A stretch of 64,000 bases of DNA, taken from Myxococcales bacterium (GTDB lineage Bacteria; Myxococcota; Polyangia; Nannocystales; Nannocystaceae). The position numbers were made by a program, and so were the translations under genes. Location: contig JAEUJW010000089.1 of the NCBI GenBank assembly GCA_016793465.1, forward strand, positions 62,001-126,000, in the 5' to 3' direction. This document shows positions 34,690 through 42,664 of this stretch, one piece after another (the first letter of the stretch is position 1; each line of letters opens with the position of its first letter). A model generated the notes under the pieces. That model saw only the letters and a program-made list of their open reading frames with translations, was not told the DNA's origin and did no database searches.

Positions 34690-35064
34690 GACCGGCCACA
34701 TTTCCACGAATTGGGGCGATCTGAGAGGAACGACGCGATCCCGGAGCAGATACTTGAGGGCCCTGGCGCGCAGCTTCGGGCCCTCGCGGATCCTGTCGGC
34801 GAGCGCGGCGCGGCGCTCCGGAATGGCGAGGTAGTTGCGCACGGTGAGCGGGGAGAGCTTGAGCGATCTCGCAATCTCGTCGATCGAGAGTCCTCGCTCC
34901 TCGTTGCCGAGCATGCTGGCGTAAAGACGGGGGGCGGGGCGAGGTCTTCGCCATCGTCGATTTCAGCCTCCTCGGTGTCCTCTTCCTCGGCGTCCTCTTC
35001 CGGCTCGTTCGCCTCCTTCGCCTCGAACTGCTCGTCCGCGAGGACGAACAACTCGTTGAGAGCG
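34690..35064 (-). pseudogene. Remnant: acidic linker plus helix-turn-helix, frameshifted
   Basis: Read on the minus strand, one frame gives NELFVLADEQFEAKEANEPE and then a Glu/Asp-rich run. A second frame, entered near 34925 beside a C-run, gives RLYASMLGNEERGLSIDEIA and RSLKLSPLTVRNYLAIPERR, a clear helix-turn-helix, and continues to about 34690. No single frame covers both parts. The upstream edge joins, through another frame change near 35065, the TOPRIM remnant. It looks like the tail of a decayed gene, though sequencing error at the homopolymer is possible. Confidence 0.5.
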
Positions 35065-35834
35065 CCTCACGCCACGGGAGGCGCTCCCGGGGGCGAGCGC
35101 TCAGGTACGTCTCGAGGTTGGGGCCCTCGAGCAGCTCCATGACGATGTAGGCGGGGTGGAGAGTGAGGCGCTCCTGCTCGAGCCAGATGCCGTCGCGCGC
35201 GAGCTCCTGCACGAGCGGCGGAGCAGAGCGCAGATCGAATTCCGTCGGCCAGGGGCCGGGCTGGGCGTATTCCGGCAGGAGGGTTCGCCACAGGTCGAAG
35301 GTGACCCAGCGGAGCGACGGATGGATGGCACGGAGATGCGCGGCGATGGCGACGCCGGCGGGGTCGAGGTCGCCGAACAGCAGGACGGAGACGTCGGGGA
35401 GGCGGGCGAGCAGGAGCTCTGCGGTGTTCGTGTTCCAGCCGGGGACGTGGGCGAGGAGCCAGTTTGGTGGGGCTGGATGTCGATGTAGGGGCCGACGTTC
35501 TCGACGAGGAGGACGAGCGCCGGCGGCGGCCCGACGAGCTCGAGACCGGCCTGCAGGGCTCGCTCCGGGAGGGCGACCTCGCCGAGCATCGTGTGGTGGA
35601 GCTCGAGGGAGAGCGTGGCGCCCGCACGGCGGAGCTGCATGCCGGCGTGGGGGCGGACGCGGACGATGCCGTCGCGGGTGAGGTCCGTGCCACCGAGGGC
35701 GAGGCGGCGTTGCTCGGTGAGGACGGCCTTCGAGTGCGGTCCGACGGCGGCGGTCGCGGTGCGCTGGTTGAGCTGCTGTGGCACAGGTCGAAGAGGATCG
35801 CCGCGTCGCGGGTAGCGAGGGCCGGTACGCGTCC
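35065..35834 (-). pseudogene. JetD/DUF2220-like TOPRIM protein remnant, frameshifted
   Basis: On the minus strand one frame gives AVGPHSKAVLTEQRRLALGG, then LVLLVENVGPYIDIQP. After a frame change near 35465 another frame gives PNWLLAHVPGWNTNTAELLL, VLLFGDLDPAGVAIAAHL and GIWLEQERLTLHP. The order VEN...F/Y, GDLDPAG and LEQE is that of the TOPRIM nuclease domain of JetD, the DNA-cutting subunit of Wadjet plasmid-defence systems (DUF2220; DUF2399 proteins are similar). The N-terminal half is missing because the EamA gene begins at 35835. After the TOPRIM part the frame reads AYIVMELLEGPNLETYL, which looks like a kinase hinge fragment. No JetA, JetB or JetC is present, so this is a remnant and not a working system. 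Confidence 0.55.
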
Positions 35835-36728
35835 TCACGGACGCGTACGCGACGAGCCCGCCGTCCACAGCGCGGCGACCACGACGAGCGCGCCGAGCAG
35901 CGCCGGGGCGCCGGGTCGCTCCGCGAGCACGAGCACGCCGACCAGCACCCCCGCCAGCGGCTGCGCCGCCACCGTCACGGCGCCGAGCGAGGCGCCGGCG
36001 CGGCCGATCAGCGCGAACCACGCCCAGAAGCACAGCGTGTACTGCACGACGCCGATCCAGAGCACGCCGAGCGCGGCCGGCAGGTCGAGCGCCGGCGGCT
36101 CGCCGCGCGCGCAGCTCCACAGCAGGACCGCGAGCCACACCGGCAGCGTCCCGGTCATCGCCCAGGTGAGGACGGTGAGCGCGTCGTACCTGCGGGTGAG
36201 CGCGGCGCCGCGGACGTTGTAGACGGCGTCCGCCAGGGTCGCCGCGAGCAGCAGCAGGACGCCGACGGGGCGCCCGCTCGCCTCGCCTGCGGGGTCCGCT
36301 CCGTCGAGCACCACGAGCGCCACCCCGGCGACCCCGAGCGCGGCCGCGGCGAGGCGCCTGCGGTCGGCTCGCTCGCCGAGCGCGACCGCCAGCAGCAGCG
36401 TGAAGATCGTCTCGCCGACGATGGTCAGCGACGCGTCGACCGCGGTGGCCCGGGCGATGCCCTCGAACGTCAGCAGCACGTTGGCGGTCAGGCCGACGTT
36501 GCCGAGCAGCGCGATGCGCAGGCGGTCGCCGGGCGGCACCCGCGGCCCGCGCGGCCGAAGCGAGCGGACGAGCCACAGCGCCGCGGTCCCGAGGCACACT
36601 CCGAGCGCGGCCGTCATCAGGGGCGACACGCGGTCGACGGTCGTCTTCAGCACCGAGTACGAGGCGCCCCAGACGACGTTGACGGCGACCAGCCACGGCA
36701 GCCACGCGCCGGGCCCCCGCTCAGCCAC
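35835..36728 (-). CDS. EamA/DMT-family membrane exporter
   Basis: This 297-residue integral membrane protein has about ten hydrophobic helices in two similar halves, the EamA drug/metabolite transporter layout. Typical segments are LVAVNVVWGASYSVLKTTVD, VLLTFEGIARATAVDASLTI and GVVQYTLCFWAWFALIG. It would export a small solute. The GTG at 36726-36728 overlaps the GNAT gene stop by 8 bp, so it is the last gene of the polyamine-type operon. Export of the product or of a polyamine is inference. Confidence 0.85.
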   Translation of the reverse strand: MAERGPGAWLPWLVAVNVVWGASYSVLKTTVDRVSPLMTAALGVCLGTAALWLVRSLRPRGPRVPPGDRLRIALLGNVGLTANVLLTFEGIARATAVDASLTIVGETIFTLLLAVALGERADRRRLAAAALGVAGVALVVLDGADPAGEASGRPVGVLLLLAATLADAVYNVRGAALTRRYDALTVLTWAMTGTLPVWLAVLLWSCARGEPPALDLPAALGVLWIGVVQYTLCFWAWFALIGRAGASLGAVTVAAQPLAGVLVGVLVLAERPGAPALLGALVVVAALWTAGSSRTRP

Positions 36729-37677
36729 GGCGGCTCCACGCCGCGAGCACGCGCGCGAGCTCCTCGTCGGCGTCGCCGTGGCGCGGCTGCTCGCCGCGCA
36801 GGCCCGGGGGGTAGAGCGGCAGCACCGCGCCGCGCACGAGCGGAGCGAGCCGCGGCAGCTCGTCGAGCGCCGTCGGCAGCGGCAACAGCGGCACGGGCGC
36901 GTCCGATGCATGCAGCGCGCCGCGGACCAGCGACTCGCCCGGATCGACGCGCGCGCCGGGCACGAACCCGCGGTGGCACGCGTAGAACAGCCGCGGGAAG
37001 CTCGCCACGACGGCGACCGGCAGCGGCCCGGGCGGCAGGTCGAGCGGTCGCACGACCCCGAGCATCGGCGTGCCGGTGTGCGCGGCGTCGGGGAGGTCGC
37101 GGAACTCCACCTGCGAGTAGCGGACCCGCGACGGGTCGAGCGCGGCGAACCCCGAGCGCCCGTACGCGAGCAGCCGGATCACCGTCTCGGGGCGCGCGGG
37201 GTCGACGGGCTCCATCTCGGTGACGAGCAGCGTCGGCAGCGGCGGGCCGCCGCGCTCCTCGGCGGCCCGCCGCGCCAGCGCGCGGGGCACCGCCCGCAGG
37301 ACCGCCGCGAGCCCGCTCCGCCGCCACGCCGGCGCGACGAAGCAGTGCGACAGGGCGACGACGCAGACCCCCGCCGGGCGGTCGACGTCGACGTAACAGT
37401 CGCGCACGCCGACGATCTGCCCGCCGCACCACGCGGCCACCAGGTGATAGGTGCCCTCGATGCCGTCGCCGTAGACCAGCCGCCGCCGCCGGACGAACGC
37501 GGCCAGCGTGGCGCGATCCTCGAGCTCGCCGAGCGCGCCGAAGTAGGCGTCGAGCAGCGCGTAGGCGCCGCGGAACGCCCGGCCGTCGGGGTCGCGGATG
37601 TCCTCGAGGGTCACGCGCCCGAGCGCCGCGAGGCCCTTGTCGCGCTCCGGCGGCGCGAGGTCCGCGGCCGCGATCAC
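36721..37677 (-). CDS. GNAT-type N-acyltransferase
   Basis: This 318-residue protein has a GNAT core at about residues 60-200: GTYHLVAAWCGGQIVGVRDC, VCVVALSHCFVAPAWRRSGL (beta4 and the acyl-CoA loop) and LPTLLVTEMEPVDP. It is longer than stand-alone acetyltransferases, with a C-terminal extension of about 120 residues. The GTG overlaps the SpeE-like stop by GTGA, so it is coupled to polyamine genes. Acylation of a polyamine or of a polyamine-bearing product is a fair guess but not shown by sequence. Confidence 0.7.
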   Translation of the reverse strand: MIAAADLAPPERDKGLAALGRVTLEDIRDPDGRAFRGAYALLDAYFGALGELEDRATLAAFVRRRRLVYGDGIEGTYHLVAAWCGGQIVGVRDCYVDVDRPAGVCVVALSHCFVAPAWRRSGLAAVLRAVPRALARRAAEERGGPPLPTLLVTEMEPVDPARPETVIRLLAYGRSGFAALDPSRVRYSQVEFRDLPDAAHTGTPMLGVVRPLDLPPGPLPVAVVASFPRLFYACHRGFVPGARVDPGESLVRGALHASDAPVPLLPLPTALDELPRLAPLVRGAVLPLYPPGLRGEQPRHGDADEELARVLAAWSRRG

Positions 37678-38399
37678 GGCGCCGTCCCGTGGAAGAAGCA
37701 GTTCTTCTCGGCGTAGCTCGGCACGAACACGTCCTCGCGGACCACGTCGCGGAGCTCGGCGGCCAGCAGCCCGGCGATCGTCCCGGCGACGTCGACGTGC
37801 CCGCCCGCGACCGCCGAGGGCCCGCCCTGCACGGACAGCCACCCGCCCGGCCGCAGCAGCGGGCGGGTCGCCGCCAGCATGTCGCGGTAGAGCTCGAGCG
37901 CGCCGGCGGCCCGCGCCGGGTCGAGCGGGATGTCGGTGAGGTCGAGCGCCGCGCCGTCGAACGTGCCCGGCGTGAGCCGCGGGAGCGCCAGCCGGCCGTC
38001 GCCGATGCGGACCTCGACGCGCGGGTCGCTGCGGAACCCGGGGTTGAGCAGGCGGTCGGCGAGCTCGACCACGACGGGGTCGATGTCGACGACGAGCACG
38101 CGGGCCTGCGGGGCCCGCTCGAGCGCCCGGCGGGCCACGTAGCCGTCGCCTCCGCCGACGACGAGCACCCGGCGATCGTCGGGTCGCAGGCGGCGGAGGA
38201 GCGCGTCGTCGTAGAGCGCGTGGTCGCTGTCCGCCGTCTGCATGACGCCGTCGAGCACGAGGCATCGCCCGTACGCGCTGGTGTCGACCACGAGGATGTG
38301 CTGGTAGGCGGAGCGCGTGTCGGCGAGCCGGCGCAGCACCTCGACGTCGTGGGTGCCGCCGGTCTCGTACAGCACGGTCGAGAGGACGTGTGGGTTCAT
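37674..38399 (-). CDS. speE: Spermidine-synthase-like aminopropyltransferase
   Basis: This 241-residue protein has the polyamine synthase signature: LVLDGVMQTADSDHALYDDA, the Rossmann motif VLVVGGGDGYVARRALERAP, VVDIDPVVVELA, GDGRLALPRL and DGAALDLTDIPLDP. Such enzymes transfer an aminopropyl group from decarboxylated AdoMet to an amine. It lies in one operon with the AdoMet decarboxylase gene, which makes that donor. A 2OG oxygenase gene sits between the two. The usual aspartates are present, so it is probably active. The amine acceptor cannot be told from sequence. Confidence 0.85.
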   Translation of the reverse strand: MNPHVLSTVLYETGGTHDVEVLRRLADTRSAYQHILVVDTSAYGRCLVLDGVMQTADSDHALYDDALLRRLRPDDRRVLVVGGGDGYVARRALERAPQARVLVVDIDPVVVELADRLLNPGFRSDPRVEVRIGDGRLALPRLTPGTFDGAALDLTDIPLDPARAAGALELYRDMLAATRPLLRPGGWLSVQGGPSAVAGGHVDVAGTIAGLLAAELRDVVREDVFVPSYAEKNCFFHGTAP

Positions 38400-38419
38400 G
38401 ATGCGGGCTCCAGGCTCGG

Positions 38420-39130
38420 TCAGAAGTACGCGCCGCAGAGGAGGTAGCGCCGGCCCGCGACCACGGGGCGGCCCTCGTGGACGGGGCTGAGCCCGCCCGG
38501 GAACAGGATCGCGGTCCCCGGCGCGGGTCTCCCGGTCGTGTAGTCCCACTTGCGGAAGTAGGTGCCGCCGCCCGCGTAGTCGTCGTTGAGGTAGACGATC
38601 AGGGTGACGGTCTCGACGTCCCAGTGCGGGCCCATGTCGCGGATGACGTCGGGCTCGTACTTGAGGATGTACGGGCGCTTCATCCGCTGGAGCTTGAACA
38701 CGTCCCACAGCCGCTCGACCAGCGGCGCGACGTGGCGGCGCACGAGCTCGAAGTAGGTGCGGTCGACGCCCGGCATGTTGTCGAGCCACTGGGTGGTGTC
38801 CCACGGCGAGTAGTTCTTCACGTCGCCGTCGACGTACGGGTGGTCCTCGATGTCGCGGCGGGTCTCCCACTTGCCGGCGTGCTCGGCCTCCGCGATCAGG
38901 CGGGCGCAGAAGTCCGGTGTCAGCAGGGGGAAGCGGTAGATCTGCTCGGCGTCCTCGCGGACGACCGCCGTCGGGTCGGCGCGGAAGGCCGCGTCCACGA
39001 AGCCCTCGTCCCAGGCGAACAGCGCCGGGTGGAGCGGCGTGTACGCGCCGGGCGCCGCGTCCGCGGCCGCGAACCGGTCCGGCGTCAGGATCAGCGTGTG
39101 ACGATCGACGTGGTGGGTGTACTCGGACAT
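38420..39130 (-). CDS. 2-oxoglutarate/Fe(II) dioxygenase (hydroxylase type)
   Basis: This 236-residue protein has the facial triad of Fe(II)/2OG oxygenases: His169 and Asp171 in PHWDVE, distal His218 in PVHEGRP and a 2OG-binding Arg at 227-228 in GRRYLL. The strand VTLIVYLNDDYAGGGTYF is typical of lysyl/prolyl-hydroxylase-like (P4Hc) proteins. It lies between SpeD and the SpeE-like gene with gaps of 6 and 20 bp. It may hydroxylate an amino acid, peptide or polyamine. The association with polyamine genes is unusual. Confidence 0.85.
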   Translation of the reverse strand: MSEYTHHVDRHTLILTPDRFAAADAAPGAYTPLHPALFAWDEGFVDAAFRADPTAVVREDAEQIYRFPLLTPDFCARLIAEAEHAGKWETRRDIEDHPYVDGDVKNYSPWDTTQWLDNMPGVDRTYFELVRRHVAPLVERLWDVFKLQRMKRPYILKYEPDVIRDMGPHWDVETVTLIVYLNDDYAGGGTYFRKWDYTTGRPAPGTAILFPGGLSPVHEGRPVVAGRRYLLCGAYF

Positions 39131-39136
39131 GGGACC

Positions 39137-39517
39137 TCAGCGGGCTGGCGAGGACGCGAGCGGCGCGCCGACGGGCAGGCCGCGGCGGACCTCGTGGACC
39201 TGCGGGCTCTTGCAGGCGAAGGCCTCGACCAGCGCGCGGATGCCCTCCTCCGGGCGCATGCGCGGGCCGCAGGTGAAGATGTCGACGGCCGCGTAGGCGT
39301 GCTCGGGCCAGGTGTGGATCGAGATGTGCGACTCGGCGATGATCACGACCCCGGACACGCCGTGCGGCGCGAACTGGTGGAAGTGATGGCCGAGCACGGT
39401 GGCCCGCGCCCGCGCGGCGGCGGCCAGCATGGCGCGCTCGACGGCGGCGGAGGCCGCGAGCGCGGCGTGGTCGCAGTCGTGGAGCTCGATGAGGAGGTGT
39501 CGGCCGGTGATGTTCAT
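39137..39517 (-). CDS. speD: S-adenosylmethionine decarboxylase proenzyme
   Basis: This 126-residue class 1B enzyme matches the Bacillus/Thermotoga SpeD/SpeH size and numbering. The self-cleavage site is Glu62-Ser63 in AESHISIHTWPE, where Ser63 becomes the pyruvoyl cofactor; His68 and Cys83 (FTCG) are the processing and catalytic residues. It makes decarboxylated AdoMet for aminopropyl transfer. It is the first recognisable polyamine gene of the minus-strand operon, 48 bp after the gene upstream. Confidence 0.95.
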   Translation of the reverse strand: MNITGRHLLIELHDCDHAALAASAAVERAMLAAAARARATVLGHHFHQFAPHGVSGVVIIAESHISIHTWPEHAYAAVDIFTCGPRMRPEEGIRALVEAFACKSPQVHEVRRGLPVGAPLASSPAR

Positions 39518-39565
39518 GCGGTCTTCCTGGGCGAGGGGCGGCGCGGGCGAGCGGGTGGTCCGTCG

Positions 39566-40339
39566 TCACGACGAGTCGAGCAGCTCGCGCAGGAGCACCC
39601 ACCGACTCGTGCCGCTCCAGCAGACGAGCAGCTCGCCCATGGTCCGGTCGATCTCCCGCAGCCGGCACGGCCCGTAGACCTGCCCGGCGAAGGCGACGAA
39701 CCACCGCCGGCGCGCCCCCTCGAGCGCGGCCAGCCCGCGCAGCCGGTCCAGCTCGGACCGGTAGTCCGCGTGCCCGGGGTCGTGCACCGGCGCCGGCGCC
39801 TGCTCGCGCGCCTCGACCTCCCCGACGAGCGCCGCCCGCAGCGCGGCGACGCGGTCGGCCGGCGCGCCGCGCCCCTCGGCGCGCAGCGCCGCCTCGTGCT
39901 CGCGGACCCGCTCGAGCAGGTGGGCCTCGCGCCAGCGCGTCGGCATGAGCCCGAGCCGGTCGAGCAGCCACGGGGTCGCGAGCGCCGAGCCCGGCACGGG
40001 CGCGACCATGCCGACGGCCGCGATCAGGCCGGCCGGGAACGCCTTGACGAGGTCGGCCAGCTGCGCCCGCACGCGGTCGCGCTCGTCGGCCGACAGCGGC
40101 CGGGTCCCGCGGACCGCGACGGCCACCAGCGCGGCGGCCTCGCGGCTGTCCTGCAGCTCGCCGAGCAGGCGCCCCCACTGGCGCGCGGCCGCCTCGCGCA
40201 GCCCGACGAGCAGGCGAGAGAGCGCGCCGGGGGGCCGCTCGAGCGCGGCGGCCTCGTCGGCGAGCGCGCGCAGCGGGGCCGCGTCGCCGCCCTCGCGCTC
40301 CACCGCGTCGGCCACCTCGAGCAGCGACAGTTCGAACAT
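39566..40339 (-). CDS. LETM1-like alpha-helical protein
   Basis: This 257-residue helical protein has no signal peptide. The middle (LADLVKAFPAGLIAAVGMVA, then PVPGSALATPWLLDRLGLMP) resembles the membrane-proximal/ribosome-binding-like segment of LETM1 proteins, including the Pro-rich turn; similar soluble proteins are found in proteobacteria. The C-terminus ends with CWSGTSRWVLLRELLDSS. It precedes speD by 48 bp and follows the FG-GAP gene by 13 bp on the same strand, so it may bridge two operons. Function is unknown. Confidence 0.6.
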   Translation of the reverse strand: MFELSLLEVADAVEREGGDAAPLRALADEAAALERPPGALSRLLVGLREAAARQWGRLLGELQDSREAAALVAVAVRGTRPLSADERDRVRAQLADLVKAFPAGLIAAVGMVAPVPGSALATPWLLDRLGLMPTRWREAHLLERVREHEAALRAEGRGAPADRVAALRAALVGEVEAREQAPAPVHDPGHADYRSELDRLRGLAALEGARRRWFVAFAGQVYGPCRLREIDRTMGELLVCWSGTSRWVLLRELLDSS

Positions 40340-40352
40340 GGCGCCCTCCCGG

Positions 40353-41963
40353 TCAGGCCGGCTCCTCCACCTTCAGCAGCGCGCCGGCGGTCGGTCTGTC
40401 GATCGTCGCCGTCTTGCCCGAGGGGAAGGTGACCTCGACGCGCCGGATGTCCGTCTCGGCGCCGGTGCCGACCACGACGTCGTGGCTCTGGTCGGTCAGC
40501 AGGCCCTCGCCCTGGGTCACGCGCGCGGTGTAACGCTTGCCGGAGGCGGTCTCGACGACGACCTTCGCGTCGAGCGAGCGCGGCCGGTCGGGCACGCGGA
40601 CCTTGATGAAGTTGTTGCCGACCCCCGCGTTGAGGAACGCGCGCGCCGGGCCGTTCAGGTTGACGCGGACCACGTCGGGGCGGCCGTTGTCGTCGAAGTC
40701 GGCGACCAGCGGCGAGATCTCGTAGAAGGGGTTCTCGAGCCCGGCGAGGGCCTCGGCGGCGGCGAACGTGCGGTCGGGCCGCTGCATGAGCAGGCGCCCC
40801 GGGAGGCGCACGAGCCGGTGCGGCGGGAAGCCGACGTAGTTCTCGGCGACGAGCAGGTCCTGCCGGCCGTCGAGGTCGAAGTCCTCGAACACCGCGCCCC
40901 ACGAGAACTCGTAGCCGCCGACCTTGGCCGCGTCGGCGACGTCCGTGAAGCGGAACTCGCCGTCGTTGCGCAGCAGGATCCACCGCTTGTTGTAGACCTG
41001 GTCGGCGCGCAGGTCGCCCTTGCCGAGCAGGTCCGGCACGGTCGTGCCGACGTTCGAGAAGAACAGGTCGGTGCGGCCGTCGCCGTCGTAGTCGGCGGCG
41101 GCGATGCCCATCGGGTACCCGTACTGCTCCGAGGTCGGGTTCGGCGCGTTCGTGAAGGTCCGGTCGCCGTTGTTGCGCCACGTGCGGACCTGGCCGGTGT
41201 CGTGGGCGACGACGAGGTCGGGGTCGCCGTCGTCGTCGAGGTCGGTGAACAGGCCCTGGAAGGTGTTGTGCACGTAGGTCATGCCGGCGGCCGCGGTGAT
41301 GTCCTCGAAGGTGTTGTCGCCGTTGTTGCGCAGCAGCACGCTCGACGCGCCGTAGCCGGGCTTGTTGAAGATGTTCTGGCCCTCCATGCGGTCCTTCTTG
41401 AGGTAGGCGGCGGCGAACATGTCGACCCGGCCGTCGCGGTCGAGGTCGGTCAGCGCCAGCGAGATCGCCACCGACCTCTCGTCGAGCGCGATCGCCAGGC
41501 GCGTGCCGGAGAGCCGCCCGTCCCGGCTGGTGTAGAGGTACACGCCGCTGTCGCGCGCGACGAACAGGTCCGAGCGGCCGTCGTCGTCGGCGTCGATCAC
41601 GGCGGCCCCGAGGGTCGCGTCGCCGGGCTGCTTGGCCAGGCCGGCGGCGTCCAGCGGGGTGAACCCGCCGCCCTCGAAGCGGAACAGCCCGTCCTGCTGC
41701 TCGCGCCCGCCGCCGAGGAACAGCTCGTGCACGCCGTCGCCGTCGAGGTCGATCACCGCGGCGCCGGTCATCGGCAGCGAGCGGTCGTCGTGGCGGTGCA
41801 CGAACGGGAGCTCGACCTCGGTGAACCTGGGCACCAGGGCGGCGTCGATGGTGACCTCGGGGTACTTGGCGCCGGTGTCTCGCCAGGCGCGGGCGCCGAC
41901 CAGCCCGACCAGCAGGACGGGGAGCGAGAGGACACCGAGGACGATCTTGCTGCGGGTTTTCAT
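40353..41963 (-). CDS. Secreted FG-GAP repeat protein with ASPIC/UnbV C-terminus
   Basis: The protein has 536 residues with a signal-anchor (KIVLGVLSLPVLLVGLVGAR). About nine FG-GAP/VCBS units follow, each with a calcium-binding DxDxDG turn: VIDLDGDGVHELFLGGG, VIDADDDGRSDLFVA, FTDLDDDGDPDLVVAHD, AADYDGDGRTDLFFSN. The C-terminal 90 residues (NNFIKVRVPDRPRSLDAKVV; VTQGEGLLTDQSHDVVVGTG; RRVEVTFPSGK) match the ASPIC/UnbV domain. It forms a secreted or surface beta-propeller. The ATG overlaps the previous gene stop by ATGA, linking it to the P450 operon, an unexpected partner. Confidence 0.9.
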   Translation of the reverse strand: MKTRSKIVLGVLSLPVLLVGLVGARAWRDTGAKYPEVTIDAALVPRFTEVELPFVHRHDDRSLPMTGAAVIDLDGDGVHELFLGGGREQQDGLFRFEGGGFTPLDAAGLAKQPGDATLGAAVIDADDDGRSDLFVARDSGVYLYTSRDGRLSGTRLAIALDERSVAISLALTDLDRDGRVDMFAAAYLKKDRMEGQNIFNKPGYGASSVLLRNNGDNTFEDITAAAGMTYVHNTFQGLFTDLDDDGDPDLVVAHDTGQVRTWRNNGDRTFTNAPNPTSEQYGYPMGIAAADYDGDGRTDLFFSNVGTTVPDLLGKGDLRADQVYNKRWILLRNDGEFRFTDVADAAKVGGYEFSWGAVFEDFDLDGRQDLLVAENYVGFPPHRLVRLPGRLLMQRPDRTFAAAEALAGLENPFYEISPLVADFDDNGRPDVVRVNLNGPARAFLNAGVGNNFIKVRVPDRPRSLDAKVVVETASGKRYTARVTQGEGLLTDQSHDVVVGTGAETDIRRVEVTFPSGKTATIDRPTAGALLKVEEPA

Positions 41964-42664
41964 GGTCTTTCTCGTTCGTGGGTGGAGCCGCCGAGCCGAC
42001 GCCGACCGGCGCGCGCCCAGGCGAGGCTCGAGAGGCCGAAGAACAGCGCGTGGGCGACGTTCATCGCGGTCGGCACGAGGTAGCCGCCGACCGCGGGCGC
42101 CGCGAAGTAGGCGGCGAACACCAGCGCCAGCAGCACGATCGGGTTGGCCGCGGCGATCCAGCGCGGATAGCTGGTGCGGCCGCCGGCGACGAGCGCGACG
42201 AACAGGGCGGAGATCAGCAGCACGCCGACGCGCACGAGCTGGATCAGCGACTCGCTGTAGAGGTCGTAGGCGGCGAGCAGGTCGGCGAACTGCGCGGGCG
42301 CGACGCCCTCGGCCCGGGCTTGCACGAGCCGCGCCAGGCCGGCGCGCGAGCCGAGCCACACGTCGGCGATCGTGAAGGTGTAGATCGCCGCGATCAGCAG
42401 CGCGAGCCGGGCCGGTCTGGCGGCTGGCCGAAGGGCCATGTAGACGTGCCAGTAGCCGAGGAAGTAGACCGGCGCGCCCAGCACTCCGAGGAAGTGGCCG
42501 AGGGTCAGGCGCCAGCCCGGGACGTGCAGCAGGAAGCGGTACTCGGCCGCGCCGGCGTAGCCCTCGGCGGCGTAGTGCAGCGCGAACTCGCCGACGCCGA
42601 CCGCGCACACGCCGATCGCGGCCAGCACGCCCGCGCGCAGCACGGGGTCGCGAGCCGCGGTCAC
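41960..42664 (-). CDS. Multi-pass membrane protein of the P450 operon
   Basis: The 234-residue protein has about six or seven hydrophobic helices (VLAAIGVCAVGVGEFALHYA; LTLGHFLGVLGAPVYFLGYW; VGVLLISALFVALVAGG; PIVLLALVFAAYFAAPAVGG). It resembles small uncharacterised membrane proteins of the DUF998/DUF6796 type rather than a known transporter. The GTG overlaps the P450 stop by GTGA and its stop overlaps the FG-GAP ATG, so all three are coupled. A role as lipid-facing partner of the P450 and hydroxylase is inference. Confidence 0.7.
   Translation of the reverse strand: MTAARDPVLRAGVLAAIGVCAVGVGEFALHYAAEGYAGAAEYRFLLHVPGWRLTLGHFLGVLGAPVYFLGYWHVYMALRPAARPARLALLIAAIYTFTIADVWLGSRAGLARLVQARAEGVAPAQFADLLAAYDLYSESLIQLVRVGVLLISALFVALVAGGRTSYPRWIAAANPIVLLALVFAAYFAAPAVGGYLVPTAMNVAHALFFGLSSLAWARAGRRRLGGSTHERERP

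Noticed and set aside
34690..35834. A working Wadjet system
   Set aside because: Only a frameshifted JetD-like C-terminal part is present, with no JetA, JetB or JetC genes nearby.
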